A stretch of DNA of 64,000 nucleotides from Jeotgalibacillus marinus (lineage in GTDB: Bacteria > Bacillota > Bacilli > Bacillales > Jeotgalibacillaceae). Below, piece by piece: positions 41,562-50,343 of this stretch (positions are counted from its first letter, which is position 1; the number at the start of each line of letters is the position of its first letter). Under the pieces are notes generated by a model. It was not told where the DNA came from, did not search any database, and worked only from the letters and a program-made list of their open reading frames with translations. Location of the stretch: NCBI RefSeq assembly GCF_040801915.1, contig NZ_JBFMIA010000010.1, forward strand, positions 52,266-116,265, written 5' to 3'. The position numbers and the translations under genes were made by a program.

Positions 41562-42845
41562 TTAATTAACAGCAGAGATCTTTTTTTCTTTCTGTTCATT
41601 GACAAATTGGGAAGAACGTAGACCATACAACGTTATACAAAATAGCGTTAAACTTGATGAGAAAACGACCCACTCGGCTGGTAATAGATCAAATATGAAA
41701 CCATATAGAATCATACCTATTGGTGCAATTGCAGAGGCAATTGTTTCGATGAGTGCAAAAACCCTTCCTCTCAATTTTTCAGGTGTATTCTTCTGTAATG
41801 AGACCATTAATGGAGTATTAATGAACACAAGAGTAGATCCAATTAAAAGTGCAACTCCCATGTAGTAAAACAATAGACCTAACCCTTCAAAACTAATAAG
41901 GAGTGGTATCGCGATTGAAGCTATAAAAGCAGACAAAAGAAGCAATCCGTTTCTCATCGTATTAATAGGATTTTGAAATTCTTTCCTAACTGATAATAAG
42001 ATAGACATTACTAACATTCCAACTGCTAAAGCCCCTTCAATTAAACCAAATTGTTGAACACTTACCTCTAATTCTTGAACCACGATGAAAGGAAGTCCAA
42101 TAAACAGTGACGCAGCGAAGAAATTCACCCAGAAAGCAGTCGTAACTACAACAAATAGCAATCTAGTTTGGTACACATATTTATAACCTTCTTTAATACT
42201 AATCCAAAGAGTGGCATCTTTACTTTTCTTTGTTTCATTCTCTTCTTCATCATTCATATAAAGGTTAAAGTTTATACGCATCTCAAGTGTTGTTGTAATT
42301 GCATAACTAATAACATAAATAAGTAAGAAAATTTCAATCGACAATACGCCAAACATTAATCCACCTAGAACAGGTCCTAAAATAGAAGCTGAGGAAGTAG
42401 CTGATTGATTAAAAGCAATGATTTTCTGAATACGTGTTGAATCGATAATATTTGGAATAGAAGAGGTTAAACCGATATTGGAGAAAGTTGAACATATTGC
42501 TAATAAAGCAGCAGTTACGTAAATTAATGGAAGGTATAATTCATACATTATTGTTGTAATCAAAACGGTCGACATAATTAATGTAGCTGACAATTGAGCT
42601 GTTACAACAATTAATTTTCTAGGGAATTTATCTGCAAGATGACCTGCAATAGGAGCAAATAAAATTCTTGGTACTGACCCACACACGAGTGTGATTGCGA
42701 AACCGGTAGCGGACCCTGTAAGCATTAAAACATATAAACCAATTCCAAACGTATAGACACTAGACCCGATCGCTGAAATAAACTTACTAGTGGTAAATTT
42801 CCATAGATTTAAGGTTGCCTGTTTATATTGATCAGTATTTGTCAT
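41562..42845 (-). CDS. MFS transporter
   Basis: 427 residues, about twelve membrane helices; the loop 2-3 motif HLADKFPRK is of the G-x-x-x-D-R-x-G-R/K-R/K type (partly degenerate). The start is ATG 42845 with AAAGGAG eight bases before it; a GTG three codons upstream lies too close. It is preceded by a ribbon-helix-helix regulator with ten bases between, so probably a regulated exporter of a drug or macrolide-like compound. No terminator could be made out beyond the repeats at 41431-41544. Confidence 0.88.
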   Translation of the reverse strand: MTNTDQYKQATLNLWKFTTSKFISAIGSSVYTFGIGLYVLMLTGSATGFAITLVCGSVPRILFAPIAGHLADKFPRKLIVVTAQLSATLIMSTVLITTIMYELYLPLIYVTAALLAICSTFSNIGLTSSIPNIIDSTRIQKIIAFNQSATSSASILGPVLGGLMFGVLSIEIFLLIYVISYAITTTLEMRINFNLYMNDEEENETKKSKDATLWISIKEGYKYVYQTRLLFVVVTTAFWVNFFAASLFIGLPFIVVQELEVSVQQFGLIEGALAVGMLVMSILLSVRKEFQNPINTMRNGLLLLSAFIASIAIPLLISFEGLGLLFYYMGVALLIGSTLVFINTPLMVSLQKNTPEKLRGRVFALIETIASAIAPIGMILYGFIFDLLPAEWVVFSSSLTLFCITLYGLRSSQFVNEQKEKKISAVN

Positions 42846-42863
42846 ATAAGCCACTCCTTTAAA

Positions 42864-43250
42864 TTATTTAATTTTACTTTTTAGGATTTTCTTCAATTGA
42901 GATTTTGCTTTGAAAACGCCTAAAATTTTAATTGATTCTATTGTTTTAATTGCCAACTCCTCGTCAATATCATCTTCTAAAATAAGCATCCCTAATAATT
43001 TAATGTCCATTTTTTCATTTGCCTTTAATAACTTTTCAAGATCCTTTTTACTATATTTTAGGACGCCAAGTAGTATTGCTTTATTTACTACAATTTCGTC
43101 TACTATGCCCGCATGAGAAGTCAATTGATTTCGAATAGCTGATTTTATAAGATCAGTCCTATTTGAATAAAAACCTTGCTCTACCAATAAATCAATTTTT
43201 CCTAAATCAACTACATTCATATTAACCGTTATTTTTTCTGTGTCTGCCAT
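42864..43250 (-). CDS. Ribbon-helix-helix (CopG-like) regulator with C-terminal extension
   Basis: 128 residues. The N-terminal 45 residues have the RHH look: KITVNMNVVDLGKIDLLVEQ, then YSNRTDLIKSAIRNQL (strand, then helix with S-N-R-T-D). The C-terminal 75 residues are Lys-rich and helical with a repeat-like pattern (KYSKKDLEKLLKANE, then KSQLKKILKSK). RHH proteins bind DNA as dimers; the perfect-arm dyad at 43298-43315 just upstream is a good operator candidate. GGAGG lies nine bases before the ATG. Confidence 0.8.
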   Translation of the reverse strand: MADTEKITVNMNVVDLGKIDLLVEQGFYSNRTDLIKSAIRNQLTSHAGIVDEIVVNKAILLGVLKYSKKDLEKLLKANEKMDIKLLGMLILEDDIDEELAIKTIESIKILGVFKAKSQLKKILKSKIK

Positions 43251-43297
43251 TTCAAAATTCCTCCAATCAAAGATTATAATTACATTTTAACACAAAA

Positions 43298-43315
43298 ACC
43301 ATCCGTATGGATGGT
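43298..43315. promoter_or_regulatory. Dyad operator near the RHH regulator
   Basis: ACCATCC, four bases, GGATGGT. It lies about 20 bases upstream of a minus-strand TATAAT (43278-43273), so binding would cover the -35 region. Confidence 0.6.
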
Positions 43316-43343
43316 AAAAGTATATTTTTTGGATGTTCTAAGG

Positions 43344-43735
43344 GGAGGAGCGTAGGATGAGCTCAAGTTAGATGGTTGGAACGCTTCTTCAATTAAGGGA
43401 ATGGGTTCACCTAACTGATGGAGATCGAGTTGCAGTCTTTTCAACGGAGTGGATATATTTATTAAAAGATGCAGGCGCAACGTTTGATCTTATTAAGGGT
43501 TCGGAAGGAAGAACCGCTGTCACGTATACTGTAGAGGAAAGTTTCTATGCAGCAGCGCAACAAAGTTATGAATATAATTTTCAAGAATCCATAATAGTAG
43601 AGCAGGGCGAAATCGAAGGTCTAGCAGATTCCATTTTATATTTACCTGTGAACCCTTGGCAACGACTGGAAACGGAACAATCTATTTTTCTGTAGATCAC
43701 GGCGAGACATGGACAGAAGAGAAACATAATAGAAA
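43344..43735 (+). pseudogene. Decayed secreted-protein-like frame
   Basis: Three frames each hold protein-like sequence in turn: ELKLDGWNASSIKGMGSPN, then a long stretch with DGDRVAVFSTEWIYLLKDAG and VEESFYAAAQQSYEYNF, and finally GNGTIYFSVDHGETWTEE. That suggests one gene broken by two frameshifts. The phrase VDHGETW is an Asp-box-like turn. The family cannot be named. The longest open part is 43372-43695, without a clear binding site. Confidence 0.4.
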
Positions 43736-43764
43736 AAAGCGGCCACCCGTTATGAGTGGCCGCT
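43732..43764 (-). terminator. Terminator of the chromate transporter gene
   Basis: AGCGGCCAC pairs with GTGGCCGCT; on the minus strand it is followed by TTTTTTCT. Confidence 0.85.
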
Positions 43765-43774
43765 ACTATTTTAC

Positions 43775-44959
43775 CTAAAAAAATGAAATTAATGTTCCGC
43801 CAATGGCTCCAGTTAAAACGATCATCCAAGGCGGCAGTTTCCAAAAGACCAGCATACTGAACAAGATCGCAGCGAATGCAAAATCAATGGATGCCATAAT
43901 CGAGCTTGTCCAAATCGGGAAATAAAATGCGGAGATTAGAATACCTACAACCGCTGCATTTACGCCCATAAGAGCTCCTTTGATTTTCGGATTTTGACGT
44001 AGCTGATTCCAAAATGGCAGTGTTCCTAGAATAAGAAGAAAAGCGGGTAGGAAAATCGCAAATGTGGCGAATAATCCACCTAGCCAGCCATTCATCACAG
44101 CGCCAAGATAAGCGGCAAAGGTAAACAATGGACCAGGTACAGCTTGTGCAACTCCGTATCCAGCAAGGAAGGCTTCTGAACTAACCCAACCAGTTGGCAC
44201 AAATTCTCTCTCAAGTAGTGGTAAAACAACATGTCCGCCACCAAAAACAAGGGAACCAGAGCGATAAAAACTATCAAACATCGCCATCCAATGCGACGAA
44301 GTAACTTCTCTTAAAATAGGAAGTGCAATGAGCAAACCGAAAAAAAGTGCTATACAGACAGCGCCAAATCGTCTAGAAATAGGAAATGAAAAACTTTTTT
44401 CTTCGTCAGATCGTTGTTGTTTAAATAGCAGAAAACCGGCGAAAGCTGCGAGTAATATCACGCCCACTTGTGAAAACGTGGTTTGCCAAAGTAAAGTGGC
44501 TGTTAGTGCAAATAAAGCAATGGCTTTTCGTTGAAGATCTGGTGTCAGCTTTTGAGCCATACCAAGAATGGCATGTGCAACAACGGCTACAGCCACAATC
44601 TTTAGCCCATGTATCCAGCCAGCATCCGACACATCGAAGTTTTGAACAACTAGAGCAAATAGGATTAGTGCGATCACAGAGGGTAATGTGAATCCTAAAA
44701 ACGATATAATTCCTCCAAGCGTCCCAGCCCGAATAACTCCGATACCAATTCCTATCTGGCTACTTGCAGGACCGGGTAAGAACTGACAAAGGGCCACAAG
44801 ATCTGCATAGCTTTTTTCGTCCATCCATTTTTTTCTGCGCACATATTCTTCATGAAAATATGCTAAATGCGCAACGGGTCCACCGAAAGAAGTAAATCCA
44901 AGCCTTGTGGAGACTAGTAAAATTTCGAGTAATGATTTAAGTGTAACTTTCTGGTTCAT
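43775..44959 (-). CDS. chrA: Chromate transporter (CHR family, two-domain ChrA)
   Basis: 394 residues in two homologous halves of about five to six helices. Each has the family start: FTSFGGPVAHLAYFHEEYV with CQFLPGPASSQIGIGIGVIR in the first half, and GSLVFGGGHVVLPLLEREF with VAQAVPGPLFTFAAYLGAV in the second. ChrA pumps chromate out of the cytoplasm in exchange for protons. AAAGGGG precedes the ATG. Single gene. The symbol reflects family membership, not proof of chromate transport. Confidence 0.92.
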   Translation of the reverse strand: MNQKVTLKSLLEILLVSTRLGFTSFGGPVAHLAYFHEEYVRRKKWMDEKSYADLVALCQFLPGPASSQIGIGIGVIRAGTLGGIISFLGFTLPSVIALILFALVVQNFDVSDAGWIHGLKIVAVAVVAHAILGMAQKLTPDLQRKAIALFALTATLLWQTTFSQVGVILLAAFAGFLLFKQQRSDEEKSFSFPISRRFGAVCIALFFGLLIALPILREVTSSHWMAMFDSFYRSGSLVFGGGHVVLPLLEREFVPTGWVSSEAFLAGYGVAQAVPGPLFTFAAYLGAVMNGWLGGLFATFAIFLPAFLLILGTLPFWNQLRQNPKIKGALMGVNAAVVGILISAFYFPIWTSSIMASIDFAFAAILFSMLVFWKLPPWMIVLTGAIGGTLISFF

Positions 44960-45132
44960 ATGTATCCCCTTTCGTTCATTTTCTAAAACAATTCACAAAG
45001 TGCATTCCTATTTGTGCAAAATAGGTACAGCATTTTTTAGATATAGCGTTTCGACATTAGAAGACATAGTTGCAGTTTAACAAAATCGAACGGCCAGATG
45101 GGTATTTTAATAAAAATTTTACAAACTTACGC

Positions 45133-45169
45133 AAAAAACCATCCCATGCATATACATGCAGGATGGTTT
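45133..45169 (-). terminator. Terminator of the DUF3243 gene
   Basis: AAACCATCC pairs with GGATGGTTT around an inner ATGCA/TGCAT step, followed on the minus strand by TTTTTTGCG. A second hairpin AGCGGG/CCCGCT (45176-45193) lies between it and the gene. Confidence 0.75.
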
Positions 45170-45201
45170 GTATGTAGCGGGTTGTTCCCGCTAATGAGTG
45201 A

Positions 45202-45519
45202 TTAATGAGCTGACTGTGCCAAACGTACAAGTAAGTGTGCCAATTGGTGGCGTTGATCTTTGTCACCAAGCTTCCAAAGCTCTTGCAATAATTTTTCTTC
45301 ACGGTTTCGTGGTTCTTCATTATTCGCTAAATAACCGGCGACTTTCTCAGCAGCTTTTGTAAGTCCTTCTTCACCTAACCCAAGCCTTTCACCCTTAGCA
45401 ACTTGGTCACCTAGATAGGATTTGAAGTGATCAAAATTCCCTAGGATTTCTTCTTTTTTCTCAGGATCAGCATGAAGAGCTTGTTCAACTTTGTTTTCAA
45501 CATTATCCATATTATCCAT
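45202..45519 (-). CDS. DUF3243 protein (YmfJ-like)
   Basis: 105 residues from the ATG after CAGGAGGTTTTACA; a longer frame to 45582 has no site. It has the DUF3243 blocks FDHFKSYLGDQVAKGERLGL and EEPRNREEKLLQELWKLGD, then HQLAHLLVRLAQ. B. subtilis YmfJ is the known relative; the family is soluble, helical and of unknown function. It is a little longer than usual because of a Asp/Asn-rich N-terminal tail. Confidence 0.9.
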   Translation of the reverse strand: MDNMDNVENKVEQALHADPEKKEEILGNFDHFKSYLGDQVAKGERLGLGEEGLTKAAEKVAGYLANNEEPRNREEKLLQELWKLGDKDQRHQLAHLLVRLAQSAH

Positions 45520-45761
45520 TGTAAAACCTCCTGACTTGTATTCGTTACACGTATAGATTCCCCAAAATTTGAGAAAAAACACTATAGGATGAAAATTAAT
45601 ATGTTCCTCTTGATGACAGGTATTAAAGAAACATTCACGTTCGCTTGTGTTGTAGCATTCCCATGGATATCAATTATTACAGAAATTTTTTAAAAATTAA
45701 CCCATCTTTTTTCAGTTATCTGTTACCCTAATTTATAATCATTAAATAGGGAGTGGTAGCG

Positions 45762-46265
45762 ATGGAGATTAGACGAGTGCAAGTGGAAGATGCAAAACAA
45801 TATCGTGCATTTAGACTAGAGGCGTTAAAAAATGCTTCCCAAGCATTCGGGGCAAGTTATGAAGAAGAGATGAATGACTCAATCGATAAACACAAAAGTC
45901 GGTTCAGCTCAGAAGATTCTTTTACATTTGGAGCATTTAATCAGGAGAAGTTGATAGGTGTTGTGACTTTGGTACCTAATAAGCTAATAAAAATCCAGCA
46001 TAAAGCGAATATTCTAGCCATGTATGTGACACCAAGTCAGCGTGGAGAGGGTGTAGGGGCACAGTTGATGGAAAAGGCAATCGAACAAGCGAAGAGGCTA
46101 CCTTCCATTGAACAAGTCCTACTAACTGTCGTCGAATCAAATCTTCCTGCAAAAAAACTCTATTCATCATTGGGTTTTGTTCCTTTTGGTTTAGAAAAAA
46201 ATGCGATGAAGGTGAACGGAGAATATGTCGATGAGGAGTATATGGTGCTTTTTTTAGGTGAATGA
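45762..46265 (+). CDS. GNAT family N-acetyltransferase
   Basis: 167 residues from ATG 45762 (eight bases after GGGAG; a GTG at 45753 is too near). The acetyl-CoA site reads MYVTPSQRGEGVGAQLMEKA (R-x-x-G-x-G/A), then LLTVVESNLPAKKLYSSLGF with the typical N-x-x-A-x-x-L-Y-x-x-x-G-F. It has the usual length and fold. The substrate is unknown; some relatives acetylate ribosomal protein or antibiotics. A 42-base tandem repeat array follows. Confidence 0.93.
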   Translation: MEIRRVQVEDAKQYRAFRLEALKNASQAFGASYEEEMNDSIDKHKSRFSSEDSFTFGAFNQEKLIGVVTLVPNKLIKIQHKANILAMYVTPSQRGEGVGAQLMEKAIEQAKRLPSIEQVLLTVVESNLPAKKLYSSLGFVPFGLEKNAMKVNGEYVDEEYMVLFLGE

Positions 46266-46310
46266 TTTAACTCAAGAATCTAATTCCGATGAAGTTAGCT
46301 GAGTCGGAGC

Positions 46311-46428
46311 AAACTTCGATAAATAGCTGGTAAGCTTCGATATTCTTACTCAAAACTTCGATAAATAGCTGGTAAGCTTCGATTTTCCTATTCAAAGCTT
46401 CGATAAATAGATACAAACTTCTATATTC
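46311..46428. repeat. Intergenic tandem array, period 42 bases
   Basis: Units start at 46311 (aaacttcgataaatagctgg), 46353 and 46395; the third is degenerate. Each holds taagcttcgat and a short ttc-rich spacer. Same period as the arrays at 41431 and, roughly, 30931 and 32103. A separate hairpin (AGACTGC/GCAGTCT, 46436-46455) follows. Confidence 0.8.
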
Positions 46429-46631
46429 CTACCAAAGACTGCGAAAAAGCAGTCTGGGTGTAAGAAACTACGCCAATATCTTGTATCAAACCTCAATTAT
46501 TGCTATGTTTACCCTATATACTTTTTTTCGTTAGTCGAAAGATACCAAGTGCAAGACGATAAAACTGAATCTTTCGTGAAATGGTTTAATATGGATACTG
46601 TTTGGGTGAGCAAAGCGAGCTGACAGATCGA

Positions 46632-47138
46632 TTACAATCTGTCAGTAAGTGGTTCATTTTGTCGTTTAAAATCACCGTTTTTTCCGCCGGATTTTTCTTT
46701 TAAAAATGTGGGGCCGATGACCATTCCTTTATCGACTGCTTTGCACATATCATAAATGGTTAATGCACAGACTGAGGCTGCTGTTAAAGCTTCCATCTCA
46801 ACGCCTGTACTGCCTTTCGTTTTCACCGTTGCATGAATGGACAGTTTGAATTCTTGTTCAAGCCTTTTCCAATCGAATGTAAGGTCGATACCACTGATGG
46901 GGATGGGGTGGCACATGGGGATGATCGCTGACGTTTGTTTGGCAGCCATAATACCAGCGACTTGGGCAACGGCTAGAACGTCTCCTTTTTTCATTGTTTG
47001 TTGAGTGATACTCGTATAAATTTCTTCATTTACTAAAATACTAGATTGTGCAGTAGCTGAGCGGTGGGTCTCTTCTTTTCGCGTAATATCCACCATTTTG
47101 GCTCGTCCTTGATCGTTAAAGTGAGTAAAATTTGCCAT
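46632..47138 (-). CDS. moaC: Cyclic pyranopterin monophosphate synthase MoaC
   Basis: 168 residues. Converts the MoaA product into cyclic pyranopterin monophosphate, step 1b of molybdenum cofactor synthesis. Seen: GRAKMVDITRKEETHRSATA, then IIPMCHPIPISGIDLTF, TKGSTGVEMEALTAASVCAL and DMCKAVDKGM with the active-site Asp and Lys. The start is ATG 47138, preferred over 47141 because AGAGGTG is better spaced. Divergent from moeA, with a 95-base shared promoter region. Confidence 0.95.
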   Translation of the reverse strand: MANFTHFNDQGRAKMVDITRKEETHRSATAQSSILVNEEIYTSITQQTMKKGDVLAVAQVAGIMAAKQTSAIIPMCHPIPISGIDLTFDWKRLEQEFKLSIHATVKTKGSTGVEMEALTAASVCALTIYDMCKAVDKGMVIGPTFLKEKSGGKNGDFKRQNEPLTDRL

Positions 47139-47233
47139 CATAAGCACCTCTTTTAAAATCATAAAGCAATTGAAGCTATTGTACCATTGATGACACGATC
47201 CAACGAATTTATTAAGAAAGTAGCTGACTCAGC

Positions 47234-48502
47234 ATGGTTGAAAGAAGAAAGCCAATTCCTGTGAGTGAAGCAGTGAGCCGAGTGGTGGGGCTCGCTAAAA
47301 CGGGATTGACTGAACGAACACATATAAATGAAGCACATGGGCGGACGCTTGGTGAGGACATTGTTGCCGTTCACCCAGTTCCTCCTTTTGACCGTTCTCC
47401 TTATGATGGTTTTGCCATACGTGCCGCTGATTCGAGTGAGGCCAGTCGTGACAATCCACAAACCTTTACTGTCATTGAAACGATTGGTGCAGGTTATGTT
47501 GCTTCAAAGGAAGTAAGAGAATTTGAAGCTGTGCGCATTATGACAGGTGCCAAGATCCCTGATCAATGTGATGCAGTCGTGATGTTGGAACTCGTGTCTG
47601 AAACAGTTGAACATGGTGTTGAACAAATGACGATTAAGCGACCTTTCAAGTCTGGAGACAATATCTCATTTAAAGGAGAAGAAACGTCAGAAGGCACCGT
47701 ACTTATTCGCAAAGGGAAAAAAATCAATCCAGGCGTGATCGCTGTGTTAGCGACGTTTGGCTATGAAACGGTTGAGGTGGTCAGGCAGCCAATCATCGGC
47801 GTCTTCGCAACAGGGTCTGAGTTGTTGGATGTCAGTGAGGAGTTGCAACCAGGCAAAATTCGCAACAGCAATGCGCACATGGTGGCAGCACAAGTTGAAC
47901 GAGCCGGAGCACAGGTCAAGATGTTTGGAAAGCTAACGGATGATCTTGAAAGCTGTTATCAAGCCATAAAGGAAGCGTTGAAAGACATTGATATGTTGAT
48001 TACAACAGGCGGCGTTTCAGTAGGAGATTTTGATTATTTACCAGCCGTTTATGAAAAACTTGGTGCAGAAGTATTGTTTAATAAAATTGCCATGCGTCCT
48101 GGTAGTGTGACAACGGTTGCTCATTTAGATGGAACGTTTTTGTTCGGATTATCGGGTAATCCATCGGCTTGTTATGTAGGGTTTGAACTTTTCGTTCGAC
48201 CAGTTGTTAATATTCAGCTATTTGTTGATAAGCCACATTTACTCCCTGTTCAAGCGAGATTGACGGAAGATTTTTTAAAGCCTAATCCATTTACTCGTTT
48301 TGTCAGGAGTAAGCTGACGTTTGATGGTGGATCGTTACTTGTTACGCCAAGCGGTTTTAATAAATCGGGTGCTGTAACATCGCTTGCTGCAACGGATTGT
48401 ATGATCGTGCTACCTGGGGGAACGCGAGGCTTTCAACAAGGAGACGTAGTGAAGGTATTATTGCTAGAGTCAACTGAAGGAAGTGAATGGCCTTGGGGGT
48501 GA
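47234..48502 (+). CDS. moeA: Molybdopterin molybdenumtransferase MoeA
   Basis: 422 residues. Inserts molybdate into adenylated molybdopterin. MoeA features: PVPPFDRSPYDGFAIRAADS, the IGTDE-like region FATGSELLDVSEELQPGKIR and MLITTGGVSVGDFDYLPAVY, then FGLSGNPSACYVGFELF; a C-terminal beta domain follows. No strong binding site precedes the ATG. It starts the plus-strand run moeA-mobB-moaE-moaD-mobA-moaA-moaB and overlaps mobB by 16 bases. Confidence 0.95.
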   Translation: MVERRKPIPVSEAVSRVVGLAKTGLTERTHINEAHGRTLGEDIVAVHPVPPFDRSPYDGFAIRAADSSEASRDNPQTFTVIETIGAGYVASKEVREFEAVRIMTGAKIPDQCDAVVMLELVSETVEHGVEQMTIKRPFKSGDNISFKGEETSEGTVLIRKGKKINPGVIAVLATFGYETVEVVRQPIIGVFATGSELLDVSEELQPGKIRNSNAHMVAAQVERAGAQVKMFGKLTDDLESCYQAIKEALKDIDMLITTGGVSVGDFDYLPAVYEKLGAEVLFNKIAMRPGSVTTVAHLDGTFLFGLSGNPSACYVGFELFVRPVVNIQLFVDKPHLLPVQARLTEDFLKPNPFTRFVRSKLTFDGGSLLVTPSGFNKSGAVTSLAATDCMIVLPGGTRGFQQGDVVKVLLLESTEGSEWPWG

Positions 48503-49008
48503 AGCCACCCATTTTACAAGTTGTTGGGTTTCAAAATAGCGGAAAAACGACGGTTGTTTCAACGATGATTCAGTGTGCTAGCGAACATGGATTCAGACTA
48601 GGATCGATCAAGCATCATGGTCATGGAGGGACGCCAGATCGATCACATGATGAAAAAGATAGTGATCGACATCTTCGTGCAGGTGCCGTGATGAGCGCGG
48701 TGGAAGGTGGAGGCGCTCTCCAATTAACAGCAAACAAGCAAAGTTGGCAACTTGATGAGATTTTGCCTTTTTATCAAGCGATGAATCTTGATGGCATTTT
48801 GGTAGAAGGCTATAAAAAAGCATCTTATCCAAAAATCGTCATGCTACGAGAAAAAGAAGACTTGTCGCTGCTTGACGATCTTTGTGGAATCGTTGCCGTG
48901 ATTCACGATTCATCAATTAAAAAAAGTGACCTCCCTATTCGATCCTTTTTATTTGAAGAGAAAGAGCTTTATTGTTTATGGTATATTGATTTTTTGAGGG
49001 AGCGATAG
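48487..49008 (+). CDS. mobB: Molybdopterin-guanine dinucleotide biosynthesis protein MobB
   Basis: 173 residues. P-loop GFQNSGKTTVVS at the N-terminus, then KHHGHGG, DSDRHLRAGAVMSAVEGGG and VEGYKKASYPKIVMLR, the MobB pattern. GTP-binding partner of MobA in making MGD. ATG after AAGGAAG, inside the end of moeA; a GTG four codons in is possible. Confidence 0.93.
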   Translation: MALGVKPPILQVVGFQNSGKTTVVSTMIQCASEHGFRLGSIKHHGHGGTPDRSHDEKDSDRHLRAGAVMSAVEGGGALQLTANKQSWQLDEILPFYQAMNLDGILVEGYKKASYPKIVMLREKEDLSLLDDLCGIVAVIHDSSIKKSDLPIRSFLFEEKELYCLWYIDFLRER

Positions 49009-49010
49009 GA

Positions 49011-49469
49011 ATGTTTGTGATTACAAAAGAGCCCATTTCCATTGAGGAAGTGACAAAAAAGGTTGTCCGACGGAATGCAGGTGCCGTGGTTAATTTTATC
49101 GGAACGGTTCGTGAATTGACGAAAGGTAGACGAACGCTAGCTTTGCATTATGAGGCCTACCCTGCGATGGCACAAAAGCAGTTAAAGAGAATTGGTGATG
49201 AAATCCAAGAACGTTGGCCAGAGGCTGTCGTAGCTATCACACACCGGACTGGCAGTCTTGATATTTCAGACATAGCCGTCGTTATTGCTGTATCGACACC
49301 ACATCGCAAAGATGCTTACCGAGCAAACGAATACGCTATTGAACGGATCAAGCAAATCGTACCGATATGGAAAAAAGAGAAGTGGGAAGATGGAGAAGAG
49401 TGGATTGGTGATCAGCTCGAAAAAACTACTTATCCAAAAGGACAACCTGAGGAGGTGGAAGCGCCATGA
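49011..49469 (+). CDS. moaE: Molybdopterin synthase catalytic subunit MoaE
   Basis: 152 residues. With MoaD forms molybdopterin synthase, adding two sulfurs to precursor Z. Features: VNFIGTVRELTKGR, LHYEAYPAMAQKQLKRIGDE, ITHRTGSLDISDIAVVIAVS, HRKDAYRANEYAIERIKQIV and PIWKKEKWEDGEEWI with the catalytic Lys pair. Stop and moaD start overlap as ATGA. Confidence 0.96.
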   Translation: MFVITKEPISIEEVTKKVVRRNAGAVVNFIGTVRELTKGRRTLALHYEAYPAMAQKQLKRIGDEIQERWPEAVVAITHRTGSLDISDIAVVIAVSTPHRKDAYRANEYAIERIKQIVPIWKKEKWEDGEEWIGDQLEKTTYPKGQPEEVEAP

Positions 49470-49696
49470 TCAACGTACAATGCTTTGCTCATTTACGCGA
49501 AAGGTTGGGGCAAAATGAGATTACTGTCGATCACAACCGTATTAGTGTAAAGAACTTGCTTGAAGAACTAGCGGAAACGTATTCGCTTCAAACGGATTCG
49601 TTCATGGTAGCTGTGAACGAAGAGTATGCAGATCATGACGACATCGTTAAAGCTGGCGATACAGTTGCACTTATTCCTCCTGTTAGTGGCGGGTAA
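49466..49696 (+). CDS. moaD: Molybdopterin synthase sulfur carrier MoaD
   Basis: 76 residues, ubiquitin-like fold, ending VALIPPVSGG with the required C-terminal Gly-Gly that is thiocarboxylated. Overlaps moaE by four bases. No moeB (the adenylating enzyme) is in the window, so a ThiF/MoeB-type gene must lie elsewhere. Confidence 0.95.
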   Translation: MINVQCFAHLRERLGQNEITVDHNRISVKNLLEELAETYSLQTDSFMVAVNEEYADHDDIVKAGDTVALIPPVSGG

Positions 49697-49703
49697 GGCG
49701 ATT

Positions 49704-50300
49704 ATGCAAAAAGAAAATCATCTTATTGGTGTGATCCTTGCTGGCGGGGGGTCAACAAGATTTGGAACACCTAAAGCATTTGCAAACTATAAAAATAAGC
49801 CGTTTTACCAACATGCGATAGACGCACTCGCTTCACATGTCGATCACATTGTGATTGTCAGTCATCCATCGATTCGAGCGTGTTTTGAAGTGAAAGATGA
49901 CGTTGATGTGATTGAAGACATCGAACCATTTATCGGCAAAGGTCCTTTGTCGGGATTGTATACAGTGATGAAGCAATTTCAAGCTTCTTGGTATATCGTT
50001 TTACCATGTGACATGCCACAGTTTAATACGATCGCTGCTGGGAAGCTCGTGTCTGAGATGGATGATCATTATGAGGCGATTGTTCCACAAGTAGCCGGTA
50101 GAATGAATCCGCTTTCAGCTCTTTATCAGAGTCATTCTTTCATTCATTTAAAACAACAATTAGCAACTGGGAATTATCGAATGATTGATTTTATCGATCG
50201 ATTGTCTACATCTATCTTAACTGAACAGCAGCTAGAGTTAGATGAACATTATTTTCAAAATGTGAATGATCGGGATGCTTATGAGCGCTTACGTGAATAA
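49704..50300 (+). CDS. mobA: Molybdenum cofactor guanylyltransferase MobA
   Basis: 198 residues from the ATG at 49704. Nucleotide-binding start GVILAGGGSTRFGTPKAFAN, then GKGPLSGLYTVMKQF and YIVLPCDMPQFNT with the metal Asp. It links GMP to molybdopterin to give MGD, needed by the formate dehydrogenase downstream. A longer frame from 49626 overlaps moaD and has no site. Confidence 0.93.
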   Translation: MQKENHLIGVILAGGGSTRFGTPKAFANYKNKPFYQHAIDALASHVDHIVIVSHPSIRACFEVKDDVDVIEDIEPFIGKGPLSGLYTVMKQFQASWYIVLPCDMPQFNTIAAGKLVSEMDDHYEAIVPQVAGRMNPLSALYQSHSFIHLKQQLATGNYRMIDFIDRLSTSILTEQQLELDEHYFQNVNDRDAYERLRE

Positions 50301-50343
50301 CTAGGGATCATTACAAATGAAGTTAGAAAGGAGGCAGAAGACA

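Noticed and set aside
41433..41621. 62-codon frame MYVTLRGCDTF with internal peptide repeats
   Set aside because: Created by the 41-42 base tandem array; has no ribosome binding site.
45057..45320. 87-codon minus frame overlapping DUF3243
   Set aside because: Out-of-frame shadow that spans the terminator hairpins.
30931..46428. Tandem arrays considered as CRISPR
   Set aside because: Units are head-to-tail with no unique spacers, only two to three copies, no cas genes.
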